A stretch of DNA of 64,000 nucleotides, from positions 11,369,894-11,433,893 of the forward strand of contig NC_012873.2 of NCBI RefSeq assembly GCF_000003195.3, read 5' to 3'. A model generated the notes under the pieces. The model had not been told where the DNA came from and ran no database searches. It saw only the letters and a program-made list of their open reading frames with translations. The DNA comes from Sorghum bicolor (Eukaryota; Streptophyta; Magnoliopsida; Poales; Poaceae). The translations under genes and the position numbers were made by a program. Positions 32,428 to 44,134 of the stretch are shown piece by piece (positions within the stretch are counted from its first letter, which is position 1; every line of letters starts with the position of its first letter).

Positions 32428-34140
32428 TGTTGACGGTCCTTAAGTATCAAATTTAATTATCAAATAAATAAAGAAAAGGATCCAAATGAAATCAACATCT
32501 AGACTTAGGGTTTTATCTGACAGAATTCCATGAGTTTTGGTGTTTGTCTATTTCTGCAGGGGGTTATCAGAAAATACAGAAGAAAGGCCCACACGTCGGG
32601 ATTACATAGAGATATTAACGTGCCGCGCAATTATCTTACATCTAGAAGACTCCAGAAGCCACGAGACCGAAGCAGAGGCAAAACGGGGCCTGACCCTGGG
32701 CGCCCGCCTAGGTGATCAGGGCGCCCGCCCACCTCCTGAGTCCAATCAGGACTCTGCTTCGTGGGAGATCTCCACCGACCTAAAGGATCAAGGATAACCG
32801 TTCAATCTAAGTCGGTTTGATCCAATGGCCCATATTCACTTGAAGGGACTATAAAACCAGACCCCCTGGCCCCTGGAGGAGAGAGCCTCTCAACCCTAAT
32901 TCATTGTTCTTCAAGGGAGAAGAAGCCTCTGATCAAGATTAGAGCCACCACATCAATTAGATATCTAGATTAGCATAGCTACATAGGATTAGAACTAGAA
33001 GGAGTCAATCTTCGATTGGTTTCCGGATCTGTCAAGAGGATTCTTGGTAATTCTCTAGTTGTGCTTCTAATTACTTTTTAATTATTTTTGTTCTTCAATA
33101 TTATGAATATGACTTTGTTCTATTTCAATATATTGCTTATGACTTTGCTCTACTTGCTTATATTCAAGATTATATTGTTCTTAGTTTATCATAGTTATGT
33201 ACTTGGCTTAGTTAGATTGGATCTATATACATGCTTAGGATCGTATAGCGTTTATCCATCGGATCTATGGGTAAATGATAGATATTGTGTAGGCGTGGTG
33301 CTTATACCGTATTTATCTACGGTTGTACCCAATATGCCAGATCGTGGGGTAGTTCGTGATAGTGACAGCTTCATTGATTCTTATATAGTCCCCCTCTCGT
33401 GTATTGGGCTGGCAGAGCAACATTATTACAGAGGAGTGATTGCTATGTTTCTCATATTCCTTGCTAATATCACTATGCATGGGCGTAGTCTTGTATCGCA
33501 ATGATTGCTAAGTATGCTTGCACTAACTATGATATGCTAGACTATATAGTTGAGAATAACTTAGGAAATATTCTTGTAGTTCGTTCTAATACCATGCTAA
33601 TGACTTTCTAGAGTATCTAATTGAGGTGCTTATCATATTTATATGTGGCTAGATCAGATTAATTATCCTTGTCACTATTTATTATTTCATATATCCTTTA
33701 TGTGACACTTATCCCTGTATGAAGAGTTAGATAAATGTTCTCAATTATACATGCAATGATAGATGCTCAATCTCATATTCTATTCTGTAATCAATATTGA
33801 TGATTGCTAATCCCTTCCCAGTGGTAAGAATATAAATAACGATACCTGGAATACTTCCCGGTTAAAATGCTACATCGGTATTAATCTGTGCGCTTGCAGA
33901 TCCCATTCATTATTTATTTAGAAGAGCAATTGCATATTTCAATACCGCGTCTCTCATGTCATGCTGGGGATGACAACTTGGCTTAAGTGGTGTGAGGGAT
34001 AGGTTTGGCATTTTTGGCACCGTTACTAGATTTAGAGTAGTCTACTTTTGGTAATGATGTTAAGAATACCCAACAGGGCCTTTTCTTCTCCTGAATTTTG
34101 CCCTCGTTCTAGTTTCTACTCTATATTCCATTGGGTTGAA
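32428..34140 (+). mobile_element. Gypsy LTR with a short stub of leader/gag
   Basis: Starts TGTTGACGGTCC and matches the solo LTR at 9714 through its first several hundred bp. TATAAAA is at 32850-32856, with GGGCGCCCGCC motifs at 32697-32709 and 32718-32731. The LTR end near 33935 is unclear. A degenerate PBS-like TTTTGGCACCGTTA follows at about 34015, then a leader and a stub reading like a Gag start, truncated near 34140. The 138-codon ORF at 33088 is LTR sequence. Confidence 0.7.
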
Positions 34141-34323
34141 AGTTGAATATTTGTGCTCTATTTAGTACCAAAAATTACAGATTTAGACTTGCAATACAAA
34201 CTATACAAAAATAAGAAGAACCAAGACTATGACATTGTATTCCCTCGTGCTTGTAAAACAAAAGAATGAACTCCCACTCCACCCCCCGCTATGGAAAATG
34301 AAAATTTCTAAGGATAAAAGCAA

Positions 34324-34516
34324 GGGTGTTTTGGGACGGTGTTTGTAGATCACACGGTGTCGTATGCATAATGTGGCACGTGAAATGTGGCTCTCATTCG
34401 TTTTCACGGTGCAAATGTCGTGTGTGGCAAAAAGATCACTCGTGACGTGGGGTGTTTGGCACGATTCTTTGCTTGTTTTGGCCACCACCGCGGAAAATGC
34501 GGCCCCAAACACACCC
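34324..34516. mobile_element. Short inverted-repeat MITE candidate
   Basis: The left end GGGTGTTTTGGGAC is the imperfect inverse of the right end CCCCAAACACACCC. It contains the G-box CACGTG at about 34377. No clear target duplication is seen. 34141-34323 and 34517-34800 show nothing recognisable. Confidence 0.4.
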
Positions 34517-34804
34517 CAAATAGACGATAGATATCACATATCACTATTCAGAGCAGGCTAAGAACAATGTTGAACATGTTGGTTGTTCACAACCATTCGA
34601 TACATACATCTCAGAAATCTGACTTTGAGTATTATATCCATTAGTATTAATTTGAAGTCCTGTTTCATCCCTAAAATCTCCCTTTAAACTTTGAGCTATA
34701 TTTCACCACTAAATTTTGGTCACAGTCTCTTTTAACCAATTCCTAGGTCTGCCAATACATGGTATCTTATAGAACCCATATTTATTGTCTTGATATATGC
34801 CATA

Positions 34805-35330
34805 AGAGCAAGTACAACAAGATACTATAAGTAGAATGTATAAGTTGCCACTTTAGATTTGTGCTGAGATGATGGAGAGAGAAAATAAATGAGCTGCAAA
34901 CTTTACAATGAACTTAAGACACTCCAAGAAAATAAGATGGGCCATATATTAATTAATGGTGTAGTATAAGGCACATTTGGGTAGTGGCCACACCACGCCG
35001 CATCGCACGCACCGCACATTTCGTGCCACAGTTTCGGCGGTCGTTTGGTTGGATGCACGACACTTGTGGCGTGCCGTGGCGTGAGCACATGGCCGTAGTT
35101 CATTTTCCACGCCACACCCTACCAAAAGTGTGGCGAGGGAAACAGCTATAACAGTCTTGGCATCATCCCCCGCTATGGCTTGGCAATGTTTGACGCAAGC
35201 CAAACAAGCCCTATGTAATACTGTCTGGCTATTATACAAGTGAATTCCTAGATTGGTTAAATAGGTGATGTGGCAGTAACATATGAGTAGCAACCTGCTA
35301 AACTTAGCCCTCTTCTAACGTTGCTCTCCA
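34805..35330. mobile_element. Possible composite MITE upstream of the PYL gene
   Basis: GAGCAAGTACAACAAG (34806) faces TCTAACGTTGCTC (35314), an imperfect inverted pair. Inside, 34970-35215 is GC-rich with many GTGGC/GCCAC repeats, unlike its surroundings. Low certainty. Confidence 0.3.
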
Positions 35331-35838
35331 ATAGCTTAACCACACCATTATGCGACATGGGACCTAGTTTTGGGAAAAAGAAACATATCTACACCTATCT
35401 CCTCCTCCAAACCAAAAAAAAAAGGAAAAGGCAACGAGATAATGCCGTCCCTCATGTCATGGTCATGGGACCACCCCCATCATTTTCACAAGCAACCTTG
35501 AACTGAAGCAAAAGTGGAGGGTATATCTGGCATTCCTAATTCTTGTAGGCCCTTGCTTGCAAGCGGCCAATAGCATAACAACCACACCTGAGGCTGCGGC
35601 CGCACTGCCATCCAGGGGTCGTCGTCGTCCCTCCCCTCTCAGCCTCTCTCCCTCTCGGACTCGTCGCGGCATAAACAAACCAAAGCAAAGCAAAGCAAAG
35701 GCAAAACCCCACCTCCTCCACACCGCACCTCACCTCGTCGTCTGCTTTTCCTCGGTGCGGCACAAGCCCCTGTCTCGTCGCCTCCATTACCGGGCTGTGC
35801 GCGCGAGCGTGGTGGCTGTCTGGCTTGCGGCGGCGGTG
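35331..35838 (+). promoter_or_regulatory. Proximal promoter / 5' UTR of the PYL gene
   Basis: Becomes strongly GC-rich and CT-rich from about 35580, as grass 5' UTRs often are. A CAAAG/AAAGC pentamer microsatellite lies at about 35681-35702. No convincing TATA box is seen. The frame of exon 1 is open upstream, but ATG 35839 is its first ATG. Confidence 0.5.
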
Positions 35839-38800
35839 ATGGTGGAGATGGACGGAGGCGTGGGAGTAGTAGGAGGAGGGCAGCAGACGCCGGCCCCGCG
35901 ACGGTGGCGCCTGGCGGACGAGCTGCGGTGCGACCTGCGCGCCATGGAGACGGACTACGTGCGTCGGTTCCACCGGCACGAGCCCCGCGACCACCAGTGC
36001 TCCTCCGCCGTCGCCAAGCACATCAAGGCGCCCGTCCACCTCGTGAGCGCCTGCCTCTCAACCTCTTCAATTCCTTCCATGCCGCTGAATCAAATTAATA
36101 TCAATCTTGGCTATTATTCCTGCTGCTTTTTCTTCCCATGTTCCATGGCGAGCAGGGTGTTGCACATGTGTTGCCCAGTCGATCCGCCGCAGAGCCATCG
36201 TTTCGATGTTTATTGATTTCTCCTTTCTTTTTGGCCCCGCCCGGTTTTGGAGTGCTGATGCGCCGCTCCTTGATTAGGAAAGATGCCGACTTGTTCAGAG
36301 TTACCCACTCGTTTGGCCCGTTTCTTCAGTCGGGAACATGGATGCCCGATTTGGGGAGAGGCCATCTTGAACCGGCCCTGCTCCTGCCTGCTCGTTTCTC
36401 TCAACGCCGTCCTTTTTTTTTTTCCTTCATGGATTGGTCGGGCGGATTCATAGCTCGGAGGACCCACGTCGCTTTCGCTGAAAGCTAAGATTTCCGTTTC
36501 CTGCCAAGAAGCCTGTGAATTTTTCCTGTATCGTTCGTTCGTCCACCAGCTTTTGCACCAGTCCTCCAACCAAGGCTTTCTCTTACAAGAAAGATGAACA
36601 TGAGATGCATGATTGGTGGCAAAGGCAAATGATACACACAACAAAGCCTCGAGGATTTTTAATTCGCCTTTCTGTACCTCGTCTCACGTGGGAAGATGCT
36701 TCCCCCACCCCCCACCTCGAGATCCCCGCTGAATCTGCTTTTCGCCAGATTATTTTGGGGTTTCTACCTAGGTGTTCATGCATTGGCTGGCCTGCGTTAG
36801 GCTTTGAAGTTTTGTAGCTTTATTCTGCAAGTAATCTAATAGAGAGATTGCGGTGGTGGAGGGAGATATGCTTCACTTGGACTCCACTCCTTTGGACGTG
36901 GGTTCAGCACAGCACTTGCCAGGAGATTAGATGCAAACTAGTAATCTTGCAAAAAAAATATTTCAGCTTTTGCAGAATTATGCGATGCACTAGATCGAGT
37001 TGAATATTTCAAAGGAAATCATCATTTCTGGCCGACTTTCCAGCCCAAGTTATCAGCATATTCCAAAAGGATGCTGCCGCATTTCCAAATGTGAATATGT
37101 GTATACACAGTCCATATAGCAAACTCATGTTTTTGCTAGGCCTCATTTTATAAATGTGTACTGTACCGCTTATTAGAAGAGCTGTCATATTCTTCAATCG
37201 TGTTTAGTTGACTTGTACACCGTTCCTGCCGTTTCCTGTGATAATTTGTGGCCGATGTACATTGATAGGACAGCCTGATCTAGTGTACGGTTAGCCGGTT
37301 AGGGTCTTTATGTAGCACACTTAATACTACTTAATAGCAATGGAGACCTGTTTGTTGGAAGCTTTATTTCTTCGATTGTTACACATACTTGGTCACCTCT
37401 GCTTAATCATTACATTAAGTACCTGATCAAGTAATTATCTCTCAGGTCTGGTCTCTAGTGAGGCGGTTTGATCAACCACAGCTTTTCAAGCCCTTTGTGA
37501 GCCGGTGTGAAATGAAGGGGAACATTGAGATTGGTAGTGTCAGGGAGGTCAATGTCAAGTCTGGGCTGCCAGCCACAAGAAGCACAGAGAGGCTGGAGCT
37601 GTTAGATGACAACGAGCACATACTCAGCGTCAAGTTTGTTGGAGGTGATCACAGGCTGCAGGTACGTTGAGTTCTTCATCTATAGTATTGTCCATCTTGC
37701 ATGCAGTTCCTTTGTTGAGGCTTGCTTGGTTGTGGGGTTCCATTCCAACATGCAGACTTCTTGAATTGGTATCTTGCATAAAAAATGATAATGATTTCTG
37801 CAGTGGTCAGATGTAATATCAGGATTGTCCATTGATAACGCATACTAATGTCGAAAAGTCATCACCTACCTTTATCTAGCTGTATATCACAGATTTATTA
37901 TTGGCCTAAACACCTCTGTGTATTTAGTTTGCATTCAGTAAAGCTCTGCTTCTTTGCTTCATGTCGTAACATGTACGCAATGAAATACATGACAGGATAG
38001 ATTAATCCCTTTTTAATGTTTATTTTAGTTCATGCATGGTCAAACTGTGCGCACATGACAGGTTGATTCCACAGTATTTTCCTTTAATATAACTTTTCCT
38101 CGAGTAAACGATCGAGTACAGTGAACCTGTACTTGCAACCGGAGTGTGCTTGAAACAATTGACAGGTGTATGTGCTTGGCATCTATTGTTGTGCCCTGCT
38201 CCACTCACCAACGATAAACAATAATATGCTGATGCACAAATAATGGTGGGCTTACTTCACTATACTTATTAATAGATTAGTGCTCAACTGCAAAAGCACA
38301 TACCTCGCTCAACCCATAGTGGTTAGTTGAACCTGACGATGAGATATTTTTCCCACCACCTCATCCTGAGTACACTGCCAGATGCATCTTGTTGTGCTGC
38401 CATCCTCATCAAAGTGATAGTCCCAACAAACTAACTGGTTGTCGTCTAACCCAAAAAACAAGCATCGATTGTTGTTATGCACTGGGTGATGTTTGCATGT
38501 TCTCAACTCCTTGGACTAACAAGTATGGCACTGACTTGCCATGCCTCCTTTGACCTTACATGCCGAATTCATTGCATGAGGACCTGTCACTCGCTTGTCG
38601 TGCTCCACCCGTTATTGCTCTCATCAGCTTGCTAGCGATGGCAACAAGTGGCCATGGTCACATGCATTGCACTTGGATAATGGATGGATGCCACTTGTGA
38701 CTTGTCTGAATCCCAAACCCAAGGGAGGATAGATATGTAGTCAAGTTATTATCTATCCGCCTCTTGGGTTGGTTGAGAGAACGCCCGCCACCAGCATATG

Positions 38801-39076
38801 CATGTGCGCTGACGACTAGTCTAATTCATCTGCTTTGTCATCTTCTTCCTTTGCACGCAGAACTACTCCTCCATCCTCACCGTCCACCCCGAGGTCATCG
38901 ACGGCCGGCCGGGGACGCTCGTGATCGAGTCCTTCGTGGTGGACGTCCCCGACGGCAACACCAAGGACGAGACCTGCTACTTCGTCGAGGCCCTGCTCAA
39001 GTGCAACCTCAAGTCGCTCGCGGAGGTGTCCGAGCGCCAGGTCATCAAGGATCAAACGGAGCCCCTTGACCGGTGA
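35839..39076 (+). CDS. PYL: Abscisic acid receptor, PYR/PYL/RCAR family (PYL8/9-type), three exons
   Basis: Exons are 35839-36042, 37446-37661 and 38861-39076. All junctions are phase 0 and GT-AG (CTC|GTGAGC, CTCAG|GTC, CAG|GTACGT, CGCAG|AAC). The product is 211 residues, the usual PYL length. It is a soluble START/Bet v1-fold ABA sensor in cytosol and nucleus that binds ABA and then blocks clade A PP2C phosphatases, releasing SnRK2 kinases. Visible key elements: the ABA-carboxylate Lys63 (KHIK; AtPYR1 K59), gate loop SGLPA 107-111, Glu116 in STERL (PYR1 E94), latch HRL 137-139 and the C-terminal helix EALLKCNLKSLAEVSE. Two- and three-exon structures with these junctions are common in the PYL8/9 clade; the clade call rests on RRFDQPQLFKPF and the length. 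All residues look intact, so it is probably functional. It is the only host gene in the window, flanked by transposons on both sides. Confidence 0.95.
36043..37445 (+). other. Intron 1 of the PYL gene
   Basis: 1403 bp, GT-AG. It contains a G-box CACGTG within TCTCACGTGGGAAG near 36688 (ABRE-like core) and pyrimidine-rich stretches. No other ORF is convincing. Confidence 0.85.
37662..38860 (+). other. Intron 2 of the PYL gene
   Basis: 1199 bp, GT-AG, with a pyrimidine-rich acceptor tract. No recognisable element or ORF. Confidence 0.85.
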
Positions 39077-39697
39077 TGGGACATTATATATATAGGTCGA
39101 TCGATCTGTTCGGATCATTGCATTGCATTGCATTCCTTAGAATGTGCAGAGCTATTCTCCAATGGAGCCCCTAGGTTCCAGCTGGAAATTTGCATGGAAA
39201 ATGAGTTTTGAGGAACTGCCACTGCTATGCCAAGTTCAGAGTTAAGTCTTTTCCTCCTTGCGATTGTGTTTTCTGTTCTTCTCCGGCGTTGTATGCCTCC
39301 GAAGGAGGAGGACAGAATATGATGTGCTATTGTAGTGATGAAAATTGGAAGAAAAAAAATTAAAACTGTGAGGCCCTGAACATCTTCTTTCTCAGATCAA
39401 TATGTGGAGTGGAGGGTTAATTTCTCTGTAATTAGATTCGCTCTAGATTGCTCCATCTTGATTTCTTTCTTTCTTGTGTCTTTGTCTGTGTGTGTTGTGT
39501 AAATACAATGCCCCTAGTGTGTAATTAATCCCCTAGAGGGTCTTGCATGAGTTCAGCTATGGTTGTGATATCTCGCTTTGCTGAAAAATCATAGGTAAAA
39601 ATATTGTTTGCTGATTTATTGAGAGAGAAAAACATTGATCATTCGTTGAAATAGTTGAAATAGTATGACTCATAAGACAAGCAAATAAGAAAGAAGC
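39077..39697 (+). other. 3' UTR and downstream flank of the PYL gene
   Basis: Non-coding and AT-rich. There is no single clear poly(A) signal; an A-rich AAAAAAAATTAAAA at about 39353 could serve. Nothing else seen before the hAT MITE. Confidence 0.5.
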
Positions 39698-39738
39698 CTT
39701 ACCATTAGGTCTGAAAACAGTACGGATATTTTCCGATC

Positions 39739-40439
39739 TGTTGACACCGTTTTTTGGGCACGTGTCCAGGATGGCAGGATAAAGTGGCAGTATGCTGTTT
39801 ACAGGATGAATTGCCGATGAGGATGGTTGCCGATGAAGGAGAGGTCGGATGTGACTAAGTATGCAGGCAGTGATGTGTTTATGCCGATGGCTATAATTTG
39901 GGAGTCTGCCGATGACTATGGCAAAGAGTCTGCCGATGATATGGAGGAGGGATCCGGAAACTGATGATCGGTTTATGGAAGAATTTTAGTTCGTCACGGG
40001 AGATAGCTTTGTTATTTCCTTATTTATTTAAGTCGTTTTGTATACGGATTCCGTGTAATTTGGAATTCGAATTCTAGTCGTGTTTAATTGTAGCTCTTTG
40101 AGCAGGGTATAAATATGAACCCTAGGGCCTTGTAATGATCTATCTATCAATCAAACAAACACACGTTTTACTCATATTCTAGCATCTACTTTTCGACGAC
40201 TTCGTCATACTTTTTTCTTTTTACTACGAGTTCTTAGGAATTCTTCGACTTAAGCTCGGCGTATTCTCGAGTTCCGCGTGAGTACCTCTTAGCCGTGACA
40301 TCCGGGCGCATCGCTGTTGTCAGGACTAAAGTATTCGAGTTACTACCTTTGCTGATAGTAAGGTCAAATCGGCTGGCACGCCTTAACGTTTGAATCGGGT
40401 ATTAGCCCTTTGTGTTTGCAGATCGATTTTGCATCAACA
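39739..40439 (+). repeat. 5' LTR of the complete Tat element
   Basis: TGTTGACACCG to GCATCAACA. TATA-like GTATAAATATGAA at about 40107-40119; the 3' LTR copy has an A in place of T here. Five GCCGAT and one ATCGGC hexamers occur in 701 bp. Confidence 0.95.
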
Positions 40440-40486
40440 CATATTTTGGCACGCCCAGTGGGACAAGATTCAAGATCAAGATCAAC

Positions 40487-43400
40487 ATGTCGATCTCTGA
40501 CTTTGATCAGGAGAACGTCATCCCCGTGACAGAAGCCAATCTCAAGGATGAGCAGAAGCAAGCTATTGCCCAAGCTATGGAGGAATACAAGCTGCAATGC
40601 CTGAAGTCCTTCAGCATAAATAGGAGTGGCGAGGTGATCCAGAAGGATGCGCTGCCGGCACCACGGCAGGTTACTTTCGAAGCCAATCCGGGCAAGCTTC
40701 AAGATATGGTTGACAGTGCTATCAACCGTGCTTTGATCAACCAAGCTGGCGTACTGTCTAATACGGTTTTCAATGCCGTAGCAAGAACTTTCAAGGAAGG
40801 ACAAATCCCTCCAGATTATGTGGGCCCTACTCACCATCAACCAACAGCACCAGAGGTTACGGCTCCATCGGCTGCTTTGACGGCCGCAAGTGCACAATCT
40901 GCCGTCCCGCCAAGCACATCGGGAGCTACTGGTGCACTGTCTGTGCCGATGACAACCAACCCACAGACTTCAGGTGGGCAGAATAAACTGACAACAGATA
41001 TGTTGGCATCGGCAATGTCAGGGTTGACTCTTCCTCCCAACTGGTGGGGTTATGGTATGCCCCCAGAATTGACGCCGGGTACATCACAGATAACCGACAT
41101 GAGAGGCAAGACTCCTATGACATCGGCGCTTCCCAATGCGCCGTTGAACCAGAGTCCTCGGTATACTACAACTACTACTGCAAGGCCTCACACTAGGAAT
41201 CCTCAAGATTCAATGTTCCAGATGCCTAATACATCGGCAGATTCAATGCTGATGCAACAGAGGTCTATGGCCCAGTCGGGGTATGTCAATTCAATGATGG
41301 TACCCAATTACCAATCATCGGCAGCGCCTATGCCGATGAACGCTAATAACGGATGGCTTGGGCAGCAAGTCTTTCCACAATCGCCCCAACAGAGTTACCA
41401 GGCTACAGGGTTCCAGCAAGGACAGATATATCCCGGATTCCAGAGTCAGGGGATCCCCAATCAGCCAATGAATATCGGACAGCAACTCGGGGGGCAGCAA
41501 ATCGGTGGACAGCAGTTTGGTGGTCCGCAGATTGGAGGTCAGATGATCAACCCAATGTTCCGTGCAGATCATGCCCCAAACAGACACGTGGAGGCTCGCC
41601 ACCAGGCGCCAGATCCGCAGCCACCACATCGGCAGGATGCCGATGCATATTGGGCCGATAAGATCGCTGAAGTAATGAGGGAACAATTTGGGATAAAGCC
41701 CAAAGTCAACACTTACTCTTATCGGACACCGTATCCTCCCGCATATGATTTGATCCCGCTTCCACATCGGTACAAGGTACCAGACTTTACCAAATTTTCC
41801 GGGCAAGACGACACGTCAACCATGGAGCATGTCAACAGGTTCATCATTCAATGCGGAGAAGCTGGTAACAGGGACAAATTAAGGGTTCGTCTATTTTCAT
41901 CGTCATTGTCTGGGTCGGCCTTTACTTGGTTCATATCATTACCTCCTAATTCAGTGATTACTTGGGCCGATCTAGAGAAATAATTCCACAAGTACTTCTT
42001 TTCTGGAGTTCATGAGAAGAAGATCACCGATTTGGTCAAATTGAGACATCGCAATGATGAATCGGTTGAAGGTTTCGTGCAGAGGATACGGGAAGTTAAG
42101 AATAAATGCTATAGTCTGATTCTAGATGATCGGCAGCTAGCCGATTTGGCTTTCCAGGGTTTGTTGCCACACATCAGGGATAAGTATGCCTCTCAGGAGT
42201 TTGAAAGCTTAAGTCATTTAGTACAGAGGATTTCTGATCAAGACATCAGGCCTTTTGAGCCCAAAAGAGCATGGAACAAGAAGGTGTTGTTTGTTGATGA
42301 AGCAACAAGCTCAGATTCTGATGAAGAACCAGTAATCGGCTTGGCAGAGTGGGTGAAGAACAAGAAGCCGATGTCTTGTCCTTTTGGGCAAAAGGAACCA
42401 GAAAAGTTCGCTTTCGACACTGCTAAGGCCGATAAGATATTTGATTTTCTACTCCAGGAAGGTCAGATCAAGTTGTCTCCTAATCACGTGATCCCATCGG
42501 CAGAGGAGTTGAGGAAGATGAAATATTGCAAGTGGCATAATGCAACTTCTCATGACACCAATGACTGCAAAGTTTTCAGACAACAGTTGCAATCGGCCAT
42601 AGAGTCTGGGAGAATAAAATTTGACAGTTCCAAGACTCAGAAGCCGATGAAGATAGACCAACATCCTTTCCCGACAAACATGTTGGATGCAAAGGGGAAG
42701 GCCAAGGTTTTAACATCGGAAGCAGCTGAGAACAGTGCATCGGTAGATCCTCAACATCAGATTACTACTACCGATGCAAAGAGTAAAGGCTTGGTCCAGG
42801 AAGGGACTAATTCGGGTAGGCCTCCTCGGTCCGGCATCGTTATAACTCATAGAAGGCCTCGAGAGAATTGGCAGCAACGGGAAGATCGATATCGGCGCCA
42901 ACAAGAGGATTACCGACGGGAGGAAGAAAGACGCCGACAGGAGTGGAATCGGCATAGAGATCATTGGAATTGTCCGTTCTTCATCCATTGTTGGGAGGAA
43001 AATATCAAGCTTCCCACTGTCAGAGACTGCCCTGAGTGCAACGGTTATGATCGGTACGACAGGACCAATCGGCGTTATCATGATGATGATCGGCGATTTA
43101 ATGGGCCAATCAGAGGAAGGGCGTCAGTTCATGATCGGCTGGGGGGCAGGCTCAGCGTGCACGATAGGCTTGGCAATCGTGTCCAATATTTTCCCAGAAA
43201 CCAGGAAGAACTCGAGGAGATGGCTAATGCATGAGTTCCCGATGAGTTCATATTTTGCAGGGATGCTAACACGCATCGGATGGAGTCAAGGGAGAATCGA
43301 CGCCTAGCAGCAAGGCAGAAACCGCTTCCTCCATGGTGTCCTGAAGGGTTAACCAAGACACAGAAGAGGAGATTGCAACGAGAAAGGCAAGAGGAGTTAA

Positions 43401-44134
43401 GCAAAGGCGAGGACTCTAGAAGTCAGCAGCCGTCAGACACTAAGAGGGAAGGTCCATCGGCAGGGGTTAACATGGTCTTTATGTTGCCGATGGAGTTTCT
43501 TGCACCATCCAATAATGATGAGTTAGAATTTTCCGATCAGATAGCTCAGCTGGCTCTGGATCCCATGACAGCTATCTTTGAGAAACCTGCCGATGATGAA
43601 AGGCAGCATCTCAAAGCTCTGTTCGTCAAAGGAAGGGTTGATGGGCAGCCGATGACCAAGATCCTAGTTGATGGTGGCGCTGCTATTAATATTATGCCCT
43701 ATGCAGTATATCGGAAGCTTGGGAAAGGGGATCAGGATTTGACCAAGACCGATATGATGCTCAAAGACTTTGAAGGAAACGTGTCTCCAGTCAAGGGGGC
43801 AATATGTGTGGAGTTGACCATCGGCAGCAAAACCTTGCCGACAACTTTCTTCGTGATTAGTGGAAAGGGTGCTTACAACTTATTGTTGGGAAGAGATTGG
43901 ATTCATGCCAATTGTTGCATCCCGTCTACAATGCACCAATGCTTGGTTCAGTGGGTAGGTGACAAGATTGAGATTGTCCCAGGGGATTCTTCTTATGTTA
44001 TTGCATCGGCAGAGGCGGATACCTATGAGAGGACTAGGTGCATTTCAGGGGAAGTTTGGGAGAAGAATTTTCTCAAAGTTGCCGATTACGAGATTCCACC
44101 GATCCAAGCAGTCGGTTCTGACGACGGTTTTTAA
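40487..44134 (+). pseudogene. Gag-protease of the complete Tat element, two premature stops
   Basis: One frame from ATG 40487 to TAA 44132-44134, about 1,215 codons, broken by TAA 41981-41983 (Gln in the sister copy) and TGA 43232-43234 (Trp in the sister copy). The N-terminal part is Pro/Ser/Met-rich and low-complexity, with a Gly/Gln stretch (about 41480-41560). The Gag core has FTKFSGQDDTSTMEH, LSGSAFTWFISLPPNS and ITDLVKLRHRNDESVEGFVQ. A zinc-knuckle-like CKWHNATSHDTNDC follows, then an Arg/Glu-rich helix. The protease has LVDGGAAINIMPYAVYRK with the catalytic Asp, and LLGRDWIHAN. It would supply particle protein and protease were it not interrupted. Confidence 0.9.

Noticed and set aside
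33088..33504. 138-codon ORF rich in Leu/Ile/Phe, looking like a membrane protein
   Set aside because: Lies in the AT-rich R/U5 part of a gypsy LTR; hydrophobicity comes from base composition.
35536..36039. 167-codon antisense ORF over PYL exon 1
   Set aside because: Mirror frame of GC-rich exon sequence; no family resemblance.
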